Origin: an uncultured bacterium
GTDB lineage: Bacteria > Bacillota_I > Bacilli_A > RFN20 > CAG-826
Length of the DNA: 38,105 bases
Assembly: GCA_949290725.1 (NCBI GenBank)
Contig: CASEST010000008.1
Coordinates: 1 to 38,105, forward strand
Direction: 5' to 3'
Made by a program: the position numbers and the translations under genes. Below the pieces are notes generated by a model. It was given only the letters and a program-made list of their open reading frames with translations. It made no database searches and was not told the origin of the DNA. Numbering within the stretch: the first letter of the stretch is position 1; each line of letters starts with the position of its first letter. This document shows, piece after piece, positions 23,450 through 31,982 of the stretch.

Positions 23450-25261
23450 ATGAAAAAAGGTAAAATTGCATTATTAGCATTATCTTCAGCCCTCTTATTA
23501 AGTGGCTGTGGAAAAGTAAGTGCTGAGTTATCAAACCCAGATGATCCAATTGTTGTTAAAGACGATGGCACAACTGTCGAAGTAGATAACAACACAATCA
23601 AATATATCTTCGACCAAATCAAAAATGGCGATAATTATACAACAAGTGTACGCGATATTTTAACTGAAGCTATCGCTAAGGCTTATGTTGGTGATTATAG
23701 AGTCGATGACAATGGTCAAGTCTATATCGAAGGGCTCGACTTAGAAAATGACCAAAGCGTCTTTGATTTCGTTTCTAATCATAAGTTCTACTGGAACTGG
23801 GTTTCAACTGGTTCTAGAGTTGAATATGAAGAAGAAGTTTCGATGAGCAACGTCGAAGAATATCGTGAAAGAATCGCTTCTTATATTAATCTTGTTCAAA
23901 AGGAAATCGTTAAAAGTCTTTATGATGAAGCAGTCGTAGCTGCTTATATGAAAAATAATAAGTTCTACGAAGTTTTATATGCAAAATCTATCTACGAACA
24001 AATGTTTACTGTTTATAACGAAAACGGTACAAGCGTTCAACCTGAAATTCTTTATGAAACACCTGATTTCAAAAATGAAAGTAACAGAGAAACATTTGAA
24101 AATGCTGGATTTACCTTTGGAACATTAGTAACAAGAGATTACGATCCAGAATCTGATTATCAAGCAATTATTAGTGGAGACACTCAACTCTTACACTTAT
24201 ATCATTATGTTGATTATATCAATGTTCAAATTATGCCTGATATTATTTCAAATTTATTAACTCAAAGTTATATTTATGAAAGACAATATCAATCGATCGG
24301 CAGAACACAAGCTAGAAAGGTTAACTTTGTTCGTATTCAAGATAATGATAAAAACAATGCTGAGGAATTAGTTAGATTATTTATTGAAGAATATGTTTCT
24401 CAACAAAATGAAAAAGAAATCGACTATACAGCTTTAATTGAAGCATGGAATGGCGATTATAACGAATTAAATAGTGAAAATTCTTCTTTAGATAATGAAA
24501 CTAAAGAGCTTGCTAGCAGCCTTGCTGAAGATGTATTTGGAACACCTTCAAATGTAATTGAAAGTGAATTCGCATCTTATATTGATGGGAAAACTGGTGA
24601 TGATTATTTATATTATGATGGCTCATTATATGGCGATTTAATAAATGATTATTCATATTTAACTAATAACCCAAATACCAACGACTCAACACTTTATGAA
24701 GAATTTACATCTTTAGATGGAGTTAGCTATAGCCCTGAAGAAGGTTTAGCTGAACGTACTAAAGCTTTAAAGATTGATGATTATGTAACAAATGAATGGG
24801 GTACTTCTTCTGATTTTAATTTAGGAGATACAAATATTGTTACCCAACTCTTCTCTTATGGTTTAGCAACTGAATTTGAAACAGCTACTGACCCAGATAC
24901 TCCTTATATTGTCGATGGTTATTACTTGAAACAATTTGTTAAAGGCGGTCCTACTTTCTTAAAGAAAAGAACTTATACTAACGAATTCGATTCAGTTTTA
25001 TGGAGCTATGAAGATTCATATTATGTTATCGAAGTTGTTGATCAAGTCTCATTAGATACTCTTGCTTTAAGTGCTGATGCTACATCTGAAGAAAGAAGCG
25101 CAATTGAAAACTATGCTCGCGAAATCGGTTATACCGTCGCAAGTGATGGAACTTATACTCAAAATGCTCTACTTTACTATCTTGAACAATCTAATATTAA
25201 TTACTATGATCAAGATGTTTACGATTATTTTGAAAGCGAGTTCCCAGATTTATTTGATTAA
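23450..25261 (+). CDS. Second large lipoprotein, probably a divergent PrsA/SurA-like protein (603 aa)
   Basis: The signal peptide ends in the lipobox LSGC (Cys20). Like the gene before it, the mature part starts with a short linker and an acidic helical region of the SurA_N kind (DNNTIKYIFDQIKNG). A weak match to the first parvulin strand appears around RKVNFVRIQDN, and a late strand SYYVIEVVDQVS could be the last one, but I see no catalytic residues. AGGAGG lies ten bases before the ATG, 15 bases after the first lipoprotein. The pair has one promoter and one terminator, so they probably work together. The family call is tentative. Confidence 0.6.
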   Translation: MKKGKIALLALSSALLLSGCGKVSAELSNPDDPIVVKDDGTTVEVDNNTIKYIFDQIKNGDNYTTSVRDILTEAIAKAYVGDYRVDDNGQVYIEGLDLENDQSVFDFVSNHKFYWNWVSTGSRVEYEEEVSMSNVEEYRERIASYINLVQKEIVKSLYDEAVVAAYMKNNKFYEVLYAKSIYEQMFTVYNENGTSVQPEILYETPDFKNESNRETFENAGFTFGTLVTRDYDPESDYQAIISGDTQLLHLYHYVDYINVQIMPDIISNLLTQSYIYERQYQSIGRTQARKVNFVRIQDNDKNNAEELVRLFIEEYVSQQNEKEIDYTALIEAWNGDYNELNSENSSLDNETKELASSLAEDVFGTPSNVIESEFASYIDGKTGDDYLYYDGSLYGDLINDYSYLTNNPNTNDSTLYEEFTSLDGVSYSPEEGLAERTKALKIDDYVTNEWGTSSDFNLGDTNIVTQLFSYGLATEFETATDPDTPYIVDGYYLKQFVKGGPTFLKKRTYTNEFDSVLWSYEDSYYVIEVVDQVSLDTLALSADATSEERSAIENYAREIGYTVASDGTYTQNALLYYLEQSNINYYDQDVYDYFESEFPDLFD

Positions 25262-25268
25262 TCATCAT

Positions 25269-25299
25269 AAACCTCTAAAGAAATTCTTTAGAGGTTTTT
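25269..25299 (+). terminator. Intrinsic terminator of the lipoprotein pair
   Basis: A stem of about 13 bp (25269-25281 with 25285-25297) is followed by T residues to 25299. It begins seven bases after the stop codon. Confidence 0.92.
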
Positions 25300-25323
25300 A
25301 TTATCCAAATATCTTTTTTATTC

Positions 25324-25329
25324 TATAAT
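25324..25329 (+). promoter_or_regulatory. -10 box of the HIT gene
   Basis: TATAAT lies 26 bases before the ATG; the -35 (TTATCC at 25301-25306) is poor. Confidence 0.45.
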
Positions 25330-25355
25330 ATATAAATAGAAAGAGGTTTATTTAT

Positions 25356-25778
25356 ATGATCAAAAATTTTGACCCAAATTGTATCTTTTGCAAAATCGTT
25401 GATAACGTTATCCCTTCTTCTAAAATATATGAAGATGATGAAGTAATTGCTATTTTAGATAATGCTCCATTAACTTATGGCCACGCCTTGGTTATGCCTA
25501 AAAAACATTATCAATCGATGTTATCTACGCCTAAAACTATCATGAATCAAGTGATGAATGTTGCCCAAAGAATTGGACAGATTGACGTTGAAATTTTAGG
25601 AGCTAAGGGTGTGAATATTATTACTAATTGTTATGAAGCCGCTGGACAAAGCGTCCCTCATTTCCATGTCCATGTTATTCCTAGATATGATGCTAGCGAC
25701 GGTTTAAGAATTGAAAATCGTCCGATGAAAGAAGTTAACCTTCCTAGCATTGTTGAAAAATTTAAAGGAAAAATCTAA
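25356..25778 (+). CDS. HIT-family nucleotide hydrolase (140 aa)
   Basis: It belongs to the histidine triad proteins (HinT-like), which split nucleoside phosphoramidates or adenylylated substrates. The triad HFHVHVIPR is at 102-110, and the N-terminal CIFCKIV with two cysteines is typical of HinT. Length is normal. GAGG is the RBS. It lies alone between two terminators. The real substrate cannot be told; similar genes in Bacillus are called hit. Confidence 0.95.
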   Translation: MIKNFDPNCIFCKIVDNVIPSSKIYEDDEVIAILDNAPLTYGHALVMPKKHYQSMLSTPKTIMNQVMNVAQRIGQIDVEILGAKGVNIITNCYEAAGQSVPHFHVHVIPRYDASDGLRIENRPMKEVNLPSIVEKFKGKI

Positions 25779-25794
25779 ATATTATTAATTAATC

Positions 25795-25829
25795 AAAAAA
25801 ATGATAATCGATAAACGATTATCATTTTT
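25795..25829. terminator. Shared terminator between the HIT gene (+) and yhaM (-)
   Basis: The perfect stem ATGATAATCG/CGATTATCAT (25801-25810 with 25816-25825) is flanked by six A and four T, so it works in both directions. It contains the yhaM stop codon TGA (25822-25824). Confidence 0.88.
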
Positions 25830-26763
25830 CTTCTTTTTCACTTTTTAATTTATAAAACATTCTTCCATCCAAGGCGAATAACTTATTAGTAAATTCTCCA
25901 CCTTCAATTTCACTAAATGCTTTATCTAACGCTTTCATTTTGGCATCTATTTCATCAATAAAAGATAGAATCAATGCCTCACGGGTTAAAGGAGGTATTG
26001 GTGAGCCAAATTCTAATTTTCCATGATGTGAAAGAATTAAATGTTTTAATAAAAGAACTTCTTCTCCATCAATATTTAATTTTTTTGCTGCTTCATCAAC
26101 TAGCATAGCCCCAATAACTAGATGCCCAACTAAACTCCCTTCCTTAGTATAGGTTGTACCAATAACTCCGCTTAATTCCTCACATTTTCCAATATCATGA
26201 AGTAAACATCCTGCAAGCAATAGATCATAATTTAAACTCTTATAATGCGAGCAAAGGCTTTGAGCGATCTCACACATTGATACAGTATGTTCCATTAAAC
26301 CTCTTAAATAATCATGATGATTGCTCATTGCGGCTGGATAAGTTAAAAATCTATCTTTATATTGTTTAAATATTTCTAAAACAATCTTCTTTATGCTTTC
26401 ATTTTTCAAAGTAGCTAAAATCGAATTCAATTTATTTTTAAGTTCGCTTCCACTTAATTCTGAAGCTGGAATTAAGTCAGTTAAATCAATCGAATTTACA
26501 TCAATTAAATTTCCAGAATAAATCTTGATTTGCAATTTATCTTTATATTCAATGGTATCCCCATCAACATAAACAATATTTCCAGCTTTAAAAACTTCTA
26601 AATCTTCATCATCATAATCCCACTTTTTGCTTTCAATAATTCCGCTTTTATCTTGTAAAAAAACGGTCATATAACTTAACCCATTATTAGTTACGCCTTT
26701 AATAACATTTTTTACAATATAATAACCTTTAGCGGAATAACCATCTTTTAAATCTTTAATCAT
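25822..26763 (-). CDS. yhaM: YhaM-type 3'-5' exoribonuclease, OB fold plus HD domain (313 aa)
   Basis: YhaM trims RNA and single-stranded DNA from the 3' end with metal ions. The N-terminal OB-fold is about residues 8-90 (YMTVFLQDKSG). The HD domain starts at about 145 with NHHDYLRGLMEH (His159 and His169), then LLHDIGK (His189, Asp190) and SHHGKLEFG (His246, His247). It matches YhaM in length and order. It overlaps recX by eight bases and is last in the operon. Confidence 0.95.
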   Translation of the reverse strand: MIKDLKDGYSAKGYYIVKNVIKGVTNNGLSYMTVFLQDKSGIIESKKWDYDDEDLEVFKAGNIVYVDGDTIEYKDKLQIKIYSGNLIDVNSIDLTDLIPASELSGSELKNKLNSILATLKNESIKKIVLEIFKQYKDRFLTYPAAMSNHHDYLRGLMEHTVSMCEIAQSLCSHYKSLNYDLLLAGCLLHDIGKCEELSGVIGTTYTKEGSLVGHLVIGAMLVDEAAKKLNIDGEEVLLLKHLILSHHGKLEFGSPIPPLTREALILSFIDEIDAKMKALDKAFSEIEGGEFTNKLFALDGRMFYKLKSEKEEK

Positions 26764-27574
26764 TTTTTCTTTCGTCCTTATTCTCTTTATTAATTAATGT
26801 TTCTACATCACTTAAATTATAACCTCGATTTACTAAATATGAGGTAATTAAATCTTTTTTGCCGATTTCCTTTTTATACTTTTCACAAGCTTTTTGAAAT
26901 TCCTTCTCAAGTCTTAAGAATTCCTTGTTTTGGTCAATTTTTAAAGAAGATAATAAATCATTAATAATCTCTAAATCAAAGCCGCGGGAAAGCATTAATT
27001 CGCTAATTTTCTTTTTTTGTTTAGCAACATTATTTGATACATATTTATTTTTAATTAACTCAAAATATTTATTAGCTTTTTCTACTTCTTTTTCATCATT
27101 AAATTCTAATTTTTCAATTATTTCATCTTTAATTCCTTTATCCTTAAAAAAATTAATTATGTAATATTTTCCATAAAATGAAGAAGTAAAATATTCAAAA
27201 TAAGTATAAACATATTCAAGATCATCGATAATCTTTTTTTCTTCTAATACTTTAATAACTTCATTGATCTCTTCGATATTTAAAGGAAATTTTGCCTTCG
27301 CTTTCTCTTCTAATTCCATTTTTGAAAAAGGTTTACGAACAATTAAATTAATTAAATAAGATTTAATATTATTCTTTAAATCTTCACTTAAAATAAGATT
27401 TAGATATGTTCGATCAATTTCTCCATCATTAAAATGATTACTTTCATAAGTCGAGTAATTAATTTTGGCTTTTTTAATAAAGTCATTGTCTTTATATTCG
27501 AAATAAACATTATTATCTCTAATTTTTATTTTTAAAATTAAAATTTTGTCATTACCAGTTTTTTCGGATTGCAC
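26756..27574 (-). CDS. recX: RecX-like regulator of RecA (272 aa)
   Basis: RecX proteins bind RecA filaments and limit their activity. The sequence has the repeated three-helix pattern of the family, with KMELEEKAKAKF, KKIIDDLEYVYTYFEYF and KKKISELMLSRGFDLEIINDLL as recognisable RecX blocks, and the N-terminal extension of the Bacillus type. I choose the GTG at 27572-27574: GGAGG lies nine bases upstream, inside the glycosyltransferase codons. The longer frame to 27670 would overlap that gene by 119 bases. Confidence 0.85.
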   Translation of the reverse strand: MQSEKTGNDKILILKIKIRDNNVYFEYKDNDFIKKAKINYSTYESNHFNDGEIDRTYLNLILSEDLKNNIKSYLINLIVRKPFSKMELEEKAKAKFPLNIEEINEVIKVLEEKKIIDDLEYVYTYFEYFTSSFYGKYYIINFFKDKGIKDEIIEKLEFNDEKEVEKANKYFELIKNKYVSNNVAKQKKKISELMLSRGFDLEIINDLLSSLKIDQNKEFLRLEKEFQKACEKYKKEIGKKDLITSYLVNRGYNLSDVETLINKENKDERKND

Positions 27575-28715
27575 GCTTATAAACCTCCATAATATTTTTA
27601 TAAAAGGTATTGTCAGAAAACATCGAAATAGAATTATATGCATTATCGCATATTTTATTAAGATCCTCATCGCTATAACTCATAATCTCGTGAAGCTTAA
27701 ATTTAAAGTCATGTTCGTCTTGGAAAAAGAATCCAGTAACTTTATTATTAATAACATTTACTAAATTATTATCAAAACGACATAAAATTGGGCGATGAGC
27801 GGCCATAGCTTCCATAAAGGTCAAACCTTGAGTTTCGCTAATAGAAGCGTTTAAAAATAGATTTGATAAGCCATAAAAAAGCGGAACTTTTGTTAAATTA
27901 ACTTTCCCTAAAAACAAGACTCGATCTGAAATATTCAATTCTTTGGCTTGTTTTATAAGTTCATTTTCAGCCGGACCAGCTCCAACAAAAATCATCATTG
28001 TTTTTTTATCATGATAATAATCTAAAAATTCTTTATAACCATCGATTAAAATATCAAAACTCTTTTCTTTTGCGAGCCTTCCTAAACAAAGCAAGATAAA
28101 TTTTTCTTCTAGATTATGTTCTTTTTTTATTCTTTCAACTTCTTCAATGTCATAATTTTGAAATCGAGAAAAGTCAAAACCTGTAGGAACAACATTAATC
28201 ATTTTCTCTAATCCAATTGATCTTAGATAAACTTCAGTCTTCTCACTTGGACAAATAATTTCACTTGCGCGAATCATCGAGGAACGTGTAAATTCACGAA
28301 TTGCCCATTTAGAAAAACGATCAAAATAACCCTTAGTCGCATAATAAGTATAATCTTCATACATCGTATGATAAGTATAGACGCTAGGAATATTTAATCT
28401 TTTTGCGACACTAAAACCAAATTGTCCAATACCAAATTCAGTATTTACGTGAATAATATCGAGTTTTAATGATTTGATTAGTTTAAACGCTTTACTATTA
28501 AAAATAAAAGCCGCACGATAGCCATATAATTGCTTCAATTCTAAGCCGGGAATACCAATAACATTATTTTTATAAGTAACATATTTTGCTGAGGTAGTAG
28601 TTACGACATAACAATTATGCCCCATTTTATTAAGCAAATTAAATAAAGAAGTAACCGATGTTGCCACCCCATTAACCTCTGGAAAAAATGTATCAGAAAA
28701 TAATGCGATATTCAT
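27552..28715 (-). CDS. GT4 glycosyltransferase, probably glycolipid-forming (387 aa)
   Basis: It has the GT-B fold: the N-terminal half begins IALFSDTFFPEVNGV and contains YTYHTMYEDY (His116), and the C-terminal half has LGRLAKEK (Lys216) and the EX7E motif SISETQGLTFMEAMA (Glu294, Glu302). It resembles the diacylglycerol glucosyltransferases of Acholeplasma, Bacilli and lactobacilli, which start glycolipid or lipoteichoic acid anchor synthesis. It lies five bases after the UPF0104 membrane protein gene, so the pair may act on one lipid pathway. The donor and acceptor are not proven. Confidence 0.9.
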   Translation of the reverse strand: MNIALFSDTFFPEVNGVATSVTSLFNLLNKMGHNCYVVTTTSAKYVTYKNNVIGIPGLELKQLYGYRAAFIFNSKAFKLIKSLKLDIIHVNTEFGIGQFGFSVAKRLNIPSVYTYHTMYEDYTYYATKGYFDRFSKWAIREFTRSSMIRASEIICPSEKTEVYLRSIGLEKMINVVPTGFDFSRFQNYDIEEVERIKKEHNLEEKFILLCLGRLAKEKSFDILIDGYKEFLDYYHDKKTMMIFVGAGPAENELIKQAKELNISDRVLFLGKVNLTKVPLFYGLSNLFLNASISETQGLTFMEAMAAHRPILCRFDNNLVNVINNKVTGFFFQDEHDFKFKLHEIMSYSDEDLNKICDNAYNSISMFSDNTFYKNIMEVYKRAIRKNW

Positions 28716-28720
28716 AGAAA

Positions 28721-30109
28721 CTACTTCTTATGCCTCTCCTTTTTTTCTCGTTTTTCTTCATCGTGTTTATTTTTTTCAATTTCTTTATCTTTTAATTGCA
28801 AATTTAAAGTTTCTTTTCTATCCTCTAAAGTTTCGAAAGATAAAGTTAACATTGTCTTTCGATTTCCTGTAGGAAGAATGCGATCCTTAATTCGAACGCC
28901 TCTTGATTTATAAGTCGCAGCAACGATTCCACAAATAATAAATGGAATGTAAAAACTCATTATTCTCCAAAATAATAAGACTAAATTTCCTCCGCCACTT
29001 CTATAAAAATCGCTACTGAAAAAGTTTGAGCTAGAACCAAATAGTCTTTCAAAAACATATTCAGAAATTCCAGCTGTTCCAGGAATAGGAATTAAGCCTG
29101 TAACCATTTGATGGAAATTTGTAAAAACTATTGAATCATAGGCTTTTAAAAAATAATTAACATCCCCATTAAAGCCAACAAAACCATTTAAAGTTAGTCC
29201 GCTTAAAAAAGGATAAAGTCCAGTCCCAACAAGAATTAAGAAGGTTAAAAAGACTAAAAAAATCGTAAATGGAAGATTGCTTCTTAATCGAGCTAATTCA
29301 ATTCGATAATTCTCAACTTGTAAACGCAAGTTTTCTTTCTTTTTTTCAACATTTTTTACTAAATGAATCTTACCTAAAAAATTTATTCCATGATTAATTA
29401 CAAAATTATGTAATCTTCTAGAAGATGACATCAAAATCAATAATAAAATCGTAAAAATATTTAGTGAAAAACCTAAAACAATAAAAATCCAAAAAGGGAT
29501 CGGAGGTATTGGATTTCCAAAGACTTCAATATCGACAGGGAAAGCAGGGATATTTAAAATTTGATCAAATCGAGTAATAATTGAAATCAAACCGAAGAAA
29601 ATTAAAACTGATTGATAAACAATAAAATTCATAACCATGACTGAGGCGCCATTTGAAATTGGGACTCCTTGTTTATTAAAAACAAAAACTTTTGCAATCT
29701 CTCCTCCATAGGCACCTGGAGTTATTGAAGAATAGAAAATATCAATCGCTTGAGCTGCCAAGCCCTGGTGGAAGCGATAATGACGCTGATACATTCTGCA
29801 ATATAAAAACATCATGAAAGAATTAATTAGAAAAACAATTAAAATAACTGAGAAAAAGATGCATAAGAAAGTAATATTCATATTCGCTAAAAAATATGGA
29901 ACTTTCTCATAAACTAATGTTGGGTCATCATCAGAAACCGGTTGAACAAGATTGTACCAAATAACTACAGCAGTAATAAGTAAAACAACGCATAAATAAA
30001 TTAAATATTTAAGCTTAGAATTTTTCTTTTTTTCAGCCTGATTCGAAGGAGATTTTTTATCATTAGATTCGTAATTTATTTCAGTTTGTAAATCTTTGCT
30101 TTCTTCCAT
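28721..30109 (-). CDS. UPF0104/LPG-synthetase-TM-like membrane protein (462 aa)
   Basis: It has about seven or eight membrane segments with charged N- and C-terminal tails (the last 30 residues are mostly Lys/Glu). Two family patterns are visible: TPGAYGGEIAKVFVF near residue 150 and LIPIPGTAGISEYVFERLFG near 350, as in the lysylphosphatidylglycerol synthetase TM region proteins (related to MprF). These are thought to flip or carry lipids. It stands before the GT4 glycosyltransferase in one operon, which suggests glycolipid flipping. No RBS is visible; the -10 lies ten bases before the ATG. Confidence 0.88.
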   Translation of the reverse strand: MEESKDLQTEINYESNDKKSPSNQAEKKKNSKLKYLIYLCVVLLITAVVIWYNLVQPVSDDDPTLVYEKVPYFLANMNITFLCIFFSVILIVFLINSFMMFLYCRMYQRHYRFHQGLAAQAIDIFYSSITPGAYGGEIAKVFVFNKQGVPISNGASVMVMNFIVYQSVLIFFGLISIITRFDQILNIPAFPVDIEVFGNPIPPIPFWIFIVLGFSLNIFTILLLILMSSSRRLHNFVINHGINFLGKIHLVKNVEKKKENLRLQVENYRIELARLRSNLPFTIFLVFLTFLILVGTGLYPFLSGLTLNGFVGFNGDVNYFLKAYDSIVFTNFHQMVTGLIPIPGTAGISEYVFERLFGSSSNFFSSDFYRSGGGNLVLLFWRIMSFYIPFIICGIVAATYKSRGVRIKDRILPTGNRKTMLTLSFETLEDRKETLNLQLKDKEIEKNKHDEEKREKKERHKK

Positions 30110-30119
30110 AGTATTAAAT

Positions 30120-30149
30120 AGTATACCATAGAAAAAATATCGTTGTCTT
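30120..30149 (-). promoter_or_regulatory. Promoter of the UPF0104-GT-recX-yhaM operon, leaderless type
   Basis: On the minus strand AAGACA (30144-30149), 18 bases, then extended -10 TGGTATACT (TATACT at 30120-30125). Only ten bases separate the -10 from the ATG at 30109, so the leader would be about three bases. Confidence 0.6.
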
Positions 30150-30170
30150 TCTTAATTATTATTCTATAAT
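30143..30170 (+). promoter_or_regulatory. Promoter of the ABC exporter pair, leaderless type
   Basis: TTGTCT (30143-30148), 16 bases, TATAAT (30165-30170), then only seven bases to the ATG at 30178. The -35 overlaps that of the divergent minus-strand promoter. No Shine-Dalgarno sequence precedes the ATG. Confidence 0.65.
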
Positions 30171-30177
30171 AATTAAC

Positions 30178-31980
30178 ATGAGTAAAATAAGCAAAGCTAA
30201 AAACATTATGTTAGAAGGGAATAGATTTAGATACTATTTCTATTTTTTTGTTCTATTTATTTCTCTTCTTTTTTATATGCTTGGGACTTATACTACCAAA
30301 GCTTTAATTGATGCAATAAATAAAGAACCATTTGAAACGATGGATATTTTAGAACAAGCATTCTTTAATATTTTTGGTGGTTATGATTTTTTAACAGAAA
30401 ATGTTTGGGTTTTCTCTATTATTTTATTAATTTTTGCCCTTTTAAGCGGTGGAACAGCTGCCTTTAGATTTATCTATCGTGCCAATACCTCTACAAGGAT
30501 GGGAAAACAGCTTCAGGACGCTTTATTCTATAAAGTTGAAAGGCTTCCATATTCACAAGTAAAAGGAATGAAAAATGGTGACATTTTACAAACATGTACT
30601 CGAGATGAGGATGTTTTTAGAAGATTTTTAACCGACCATATGTATTCTATTTTTTATTCTGTATTCATAGTCATTATCGCTTTAATTATTTTGTTCATAA
30701 CTAGTTGGGAAATAGCCTTAGTTACAATGGCTTTAATGCCTATTATGTTCGTTTATTCCTTCTTTTTAATTAAGGAAGTCAGAAAAAGATATCGTGCGAC
30801 TGATGATAGTGAAGGAGAAATGACTTCAAAGGTTGAAGAAAATCTTTCCGCAGTTAGAGTTGTAAAAGCATTTAATAATGAAGCATACGAAATCAAAGAT
30901 TTTGATAGATATATTGCTGATTACAAAAAGAAATTTTTGCATTGGAGAAAAATGAGCGCATTTTTCTTCTCTTCTTCTGATATTTTTATTTTTGGTCAAA
31001 TTTTACTAACTACGGTTGTAGGTTTTTATATGGCATATCAACACGCACTTAATCCTGCAATTGGAATTACTGTTGGAACAATGGTAATTGCTTTTACTTA
31101 TACTGATACCATTGTTTGGCCTATTAGAGACTTAGCAACAATTTTATCTAATATTGCTAGGGCTTACGCCGCAGCTGAAAGAATTAATATTATATTGGAT
31201 TCTCCAATGGAAGATATATATAGCGGCAAAAAACCAGATATTAAAGGTGATATTGAATTTAATCATGTTTCATTTTCTTTTCCGGATGATCCTATTCATC
31301 ATGCGATTGAAGATGTAACTTTTTCAATAAAAGCTGGTCAAACTATTGCTATTATGGGAAAAACCGGCAGTGGAAAATCAACTTTAGCATATTTATTAAA
31401 TAGATTATATGATTACCAATCTGGTGAAATTAAAATTGATGGCGAAAATATTCAAAACATTGAAAAATCTTGGTTAAGAAAGCAGATTGCTTTGATTTTA
31501 CAAGAACCATTCCTTTTTTCTAAAACGGTTAAAGAAAACTTGATTATCGGAAAAAAAGACGTCACTGAACAAGATATTACAAGAGCTACAAAAATTTCTC
31601 AAATTCATGATTCAATTAAAAAATTCCAATTTGGATATGATACTCCTGTTGGCGAAAGAGGAACTACTTTAAGTGGTGGTCAAAAGCAAAGAGTCGCTAT
31701 TGCTAGGAGTCTTATTTTAAACTCACCTGTATTAGTTTTTGACGATTCTTTATCTGCTGTTGATACTGAGACAGACTATAACATTCGTCAAGCTTTAAAA
31801 AATCGCGAAACGCATTCAACAACTATTATTATTACCCACCGTATTGCAACCGCAAAAGATGCTGATTTAATTATCGTTTTAAATGATGGGAAAATTGAAG
31901 CAATGGGTAAACACGAAGATTTAATAAAACTTGATGGTCTTTACCAAAGAGTTTATAAAATTCAAACTAAAATGGAGTAA
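30178..31980 (+). CDS. ABC exporter half-transporter, degenerate-site subunit (600 aa)
   Basis: An N-terminal domain with six membrane helices (about 18-300) is followed by an ATPase domain. Walker A IMGKTGSGKST is near 392-402, the signature LSGGQKQRVAIAR near 498-510, and Walker B VLVFDDSLSAVD near 517-528. Walker B has Asp where the catalytic Glu should be, as in the degenerate site of heterodimeric exporters (TM287/288 or BmrCD type). Its partner follows after two bases. The pair resembles MdlA/MdlB multidrug or lipid exporters; the substrate is unknown. Confidence 0.95.
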   Translation: MSKISKAKNIMLEGNRFRYYFYFFVLFISLLFYMLGTYTTKALIDAINKEPFETMDILEQAFFNIFGGYDFLTENVWVFSIILLIFALLSGGTAAFRFIYRANTSTRMGKQLQDALFYKVERLPYSQVKGMKNGDILQTCTRDEDVFRRFLTDHMYSIFYSVFIVIIALIILFITSWEIALVTMALMPIMFVYSFFLIKEVRKRYRATDDSEGEMTSKVEENLSAVRVVKAFNNEAYEIKDFDRYIADYKKKFLHWRKMSAFFFSSSDIFIFGQILLTTVVGFYMAYQHALNPAIGITVGTMVIAFTYTDTIVWPIRDLATILSNIARAYAAAERINIILDSPMEDIYSGKKPDIKGDIEFNHVSFSFPDDPIHHAIEDVTFSIKAGQTIAIMGKTGSGKSTLAYLLNRLYDYQSGEIKIDGENIQNIEKSWLRKQIALILQEPFLFSKTVKENLIIGKKDVTEQDITRATKISQIHDSIKKFQFGYDTPVGERGTTLSGGQKQRVAIARSLILNSPVLVFDDSLSAVDTETDYNIRQALKNRETHSTTIIITHRIATAKDADLIIVLNDGKIEAMGKHEDLIKLDGLYQRVYKIQTKME

Positions 31981-31982
31981 TT

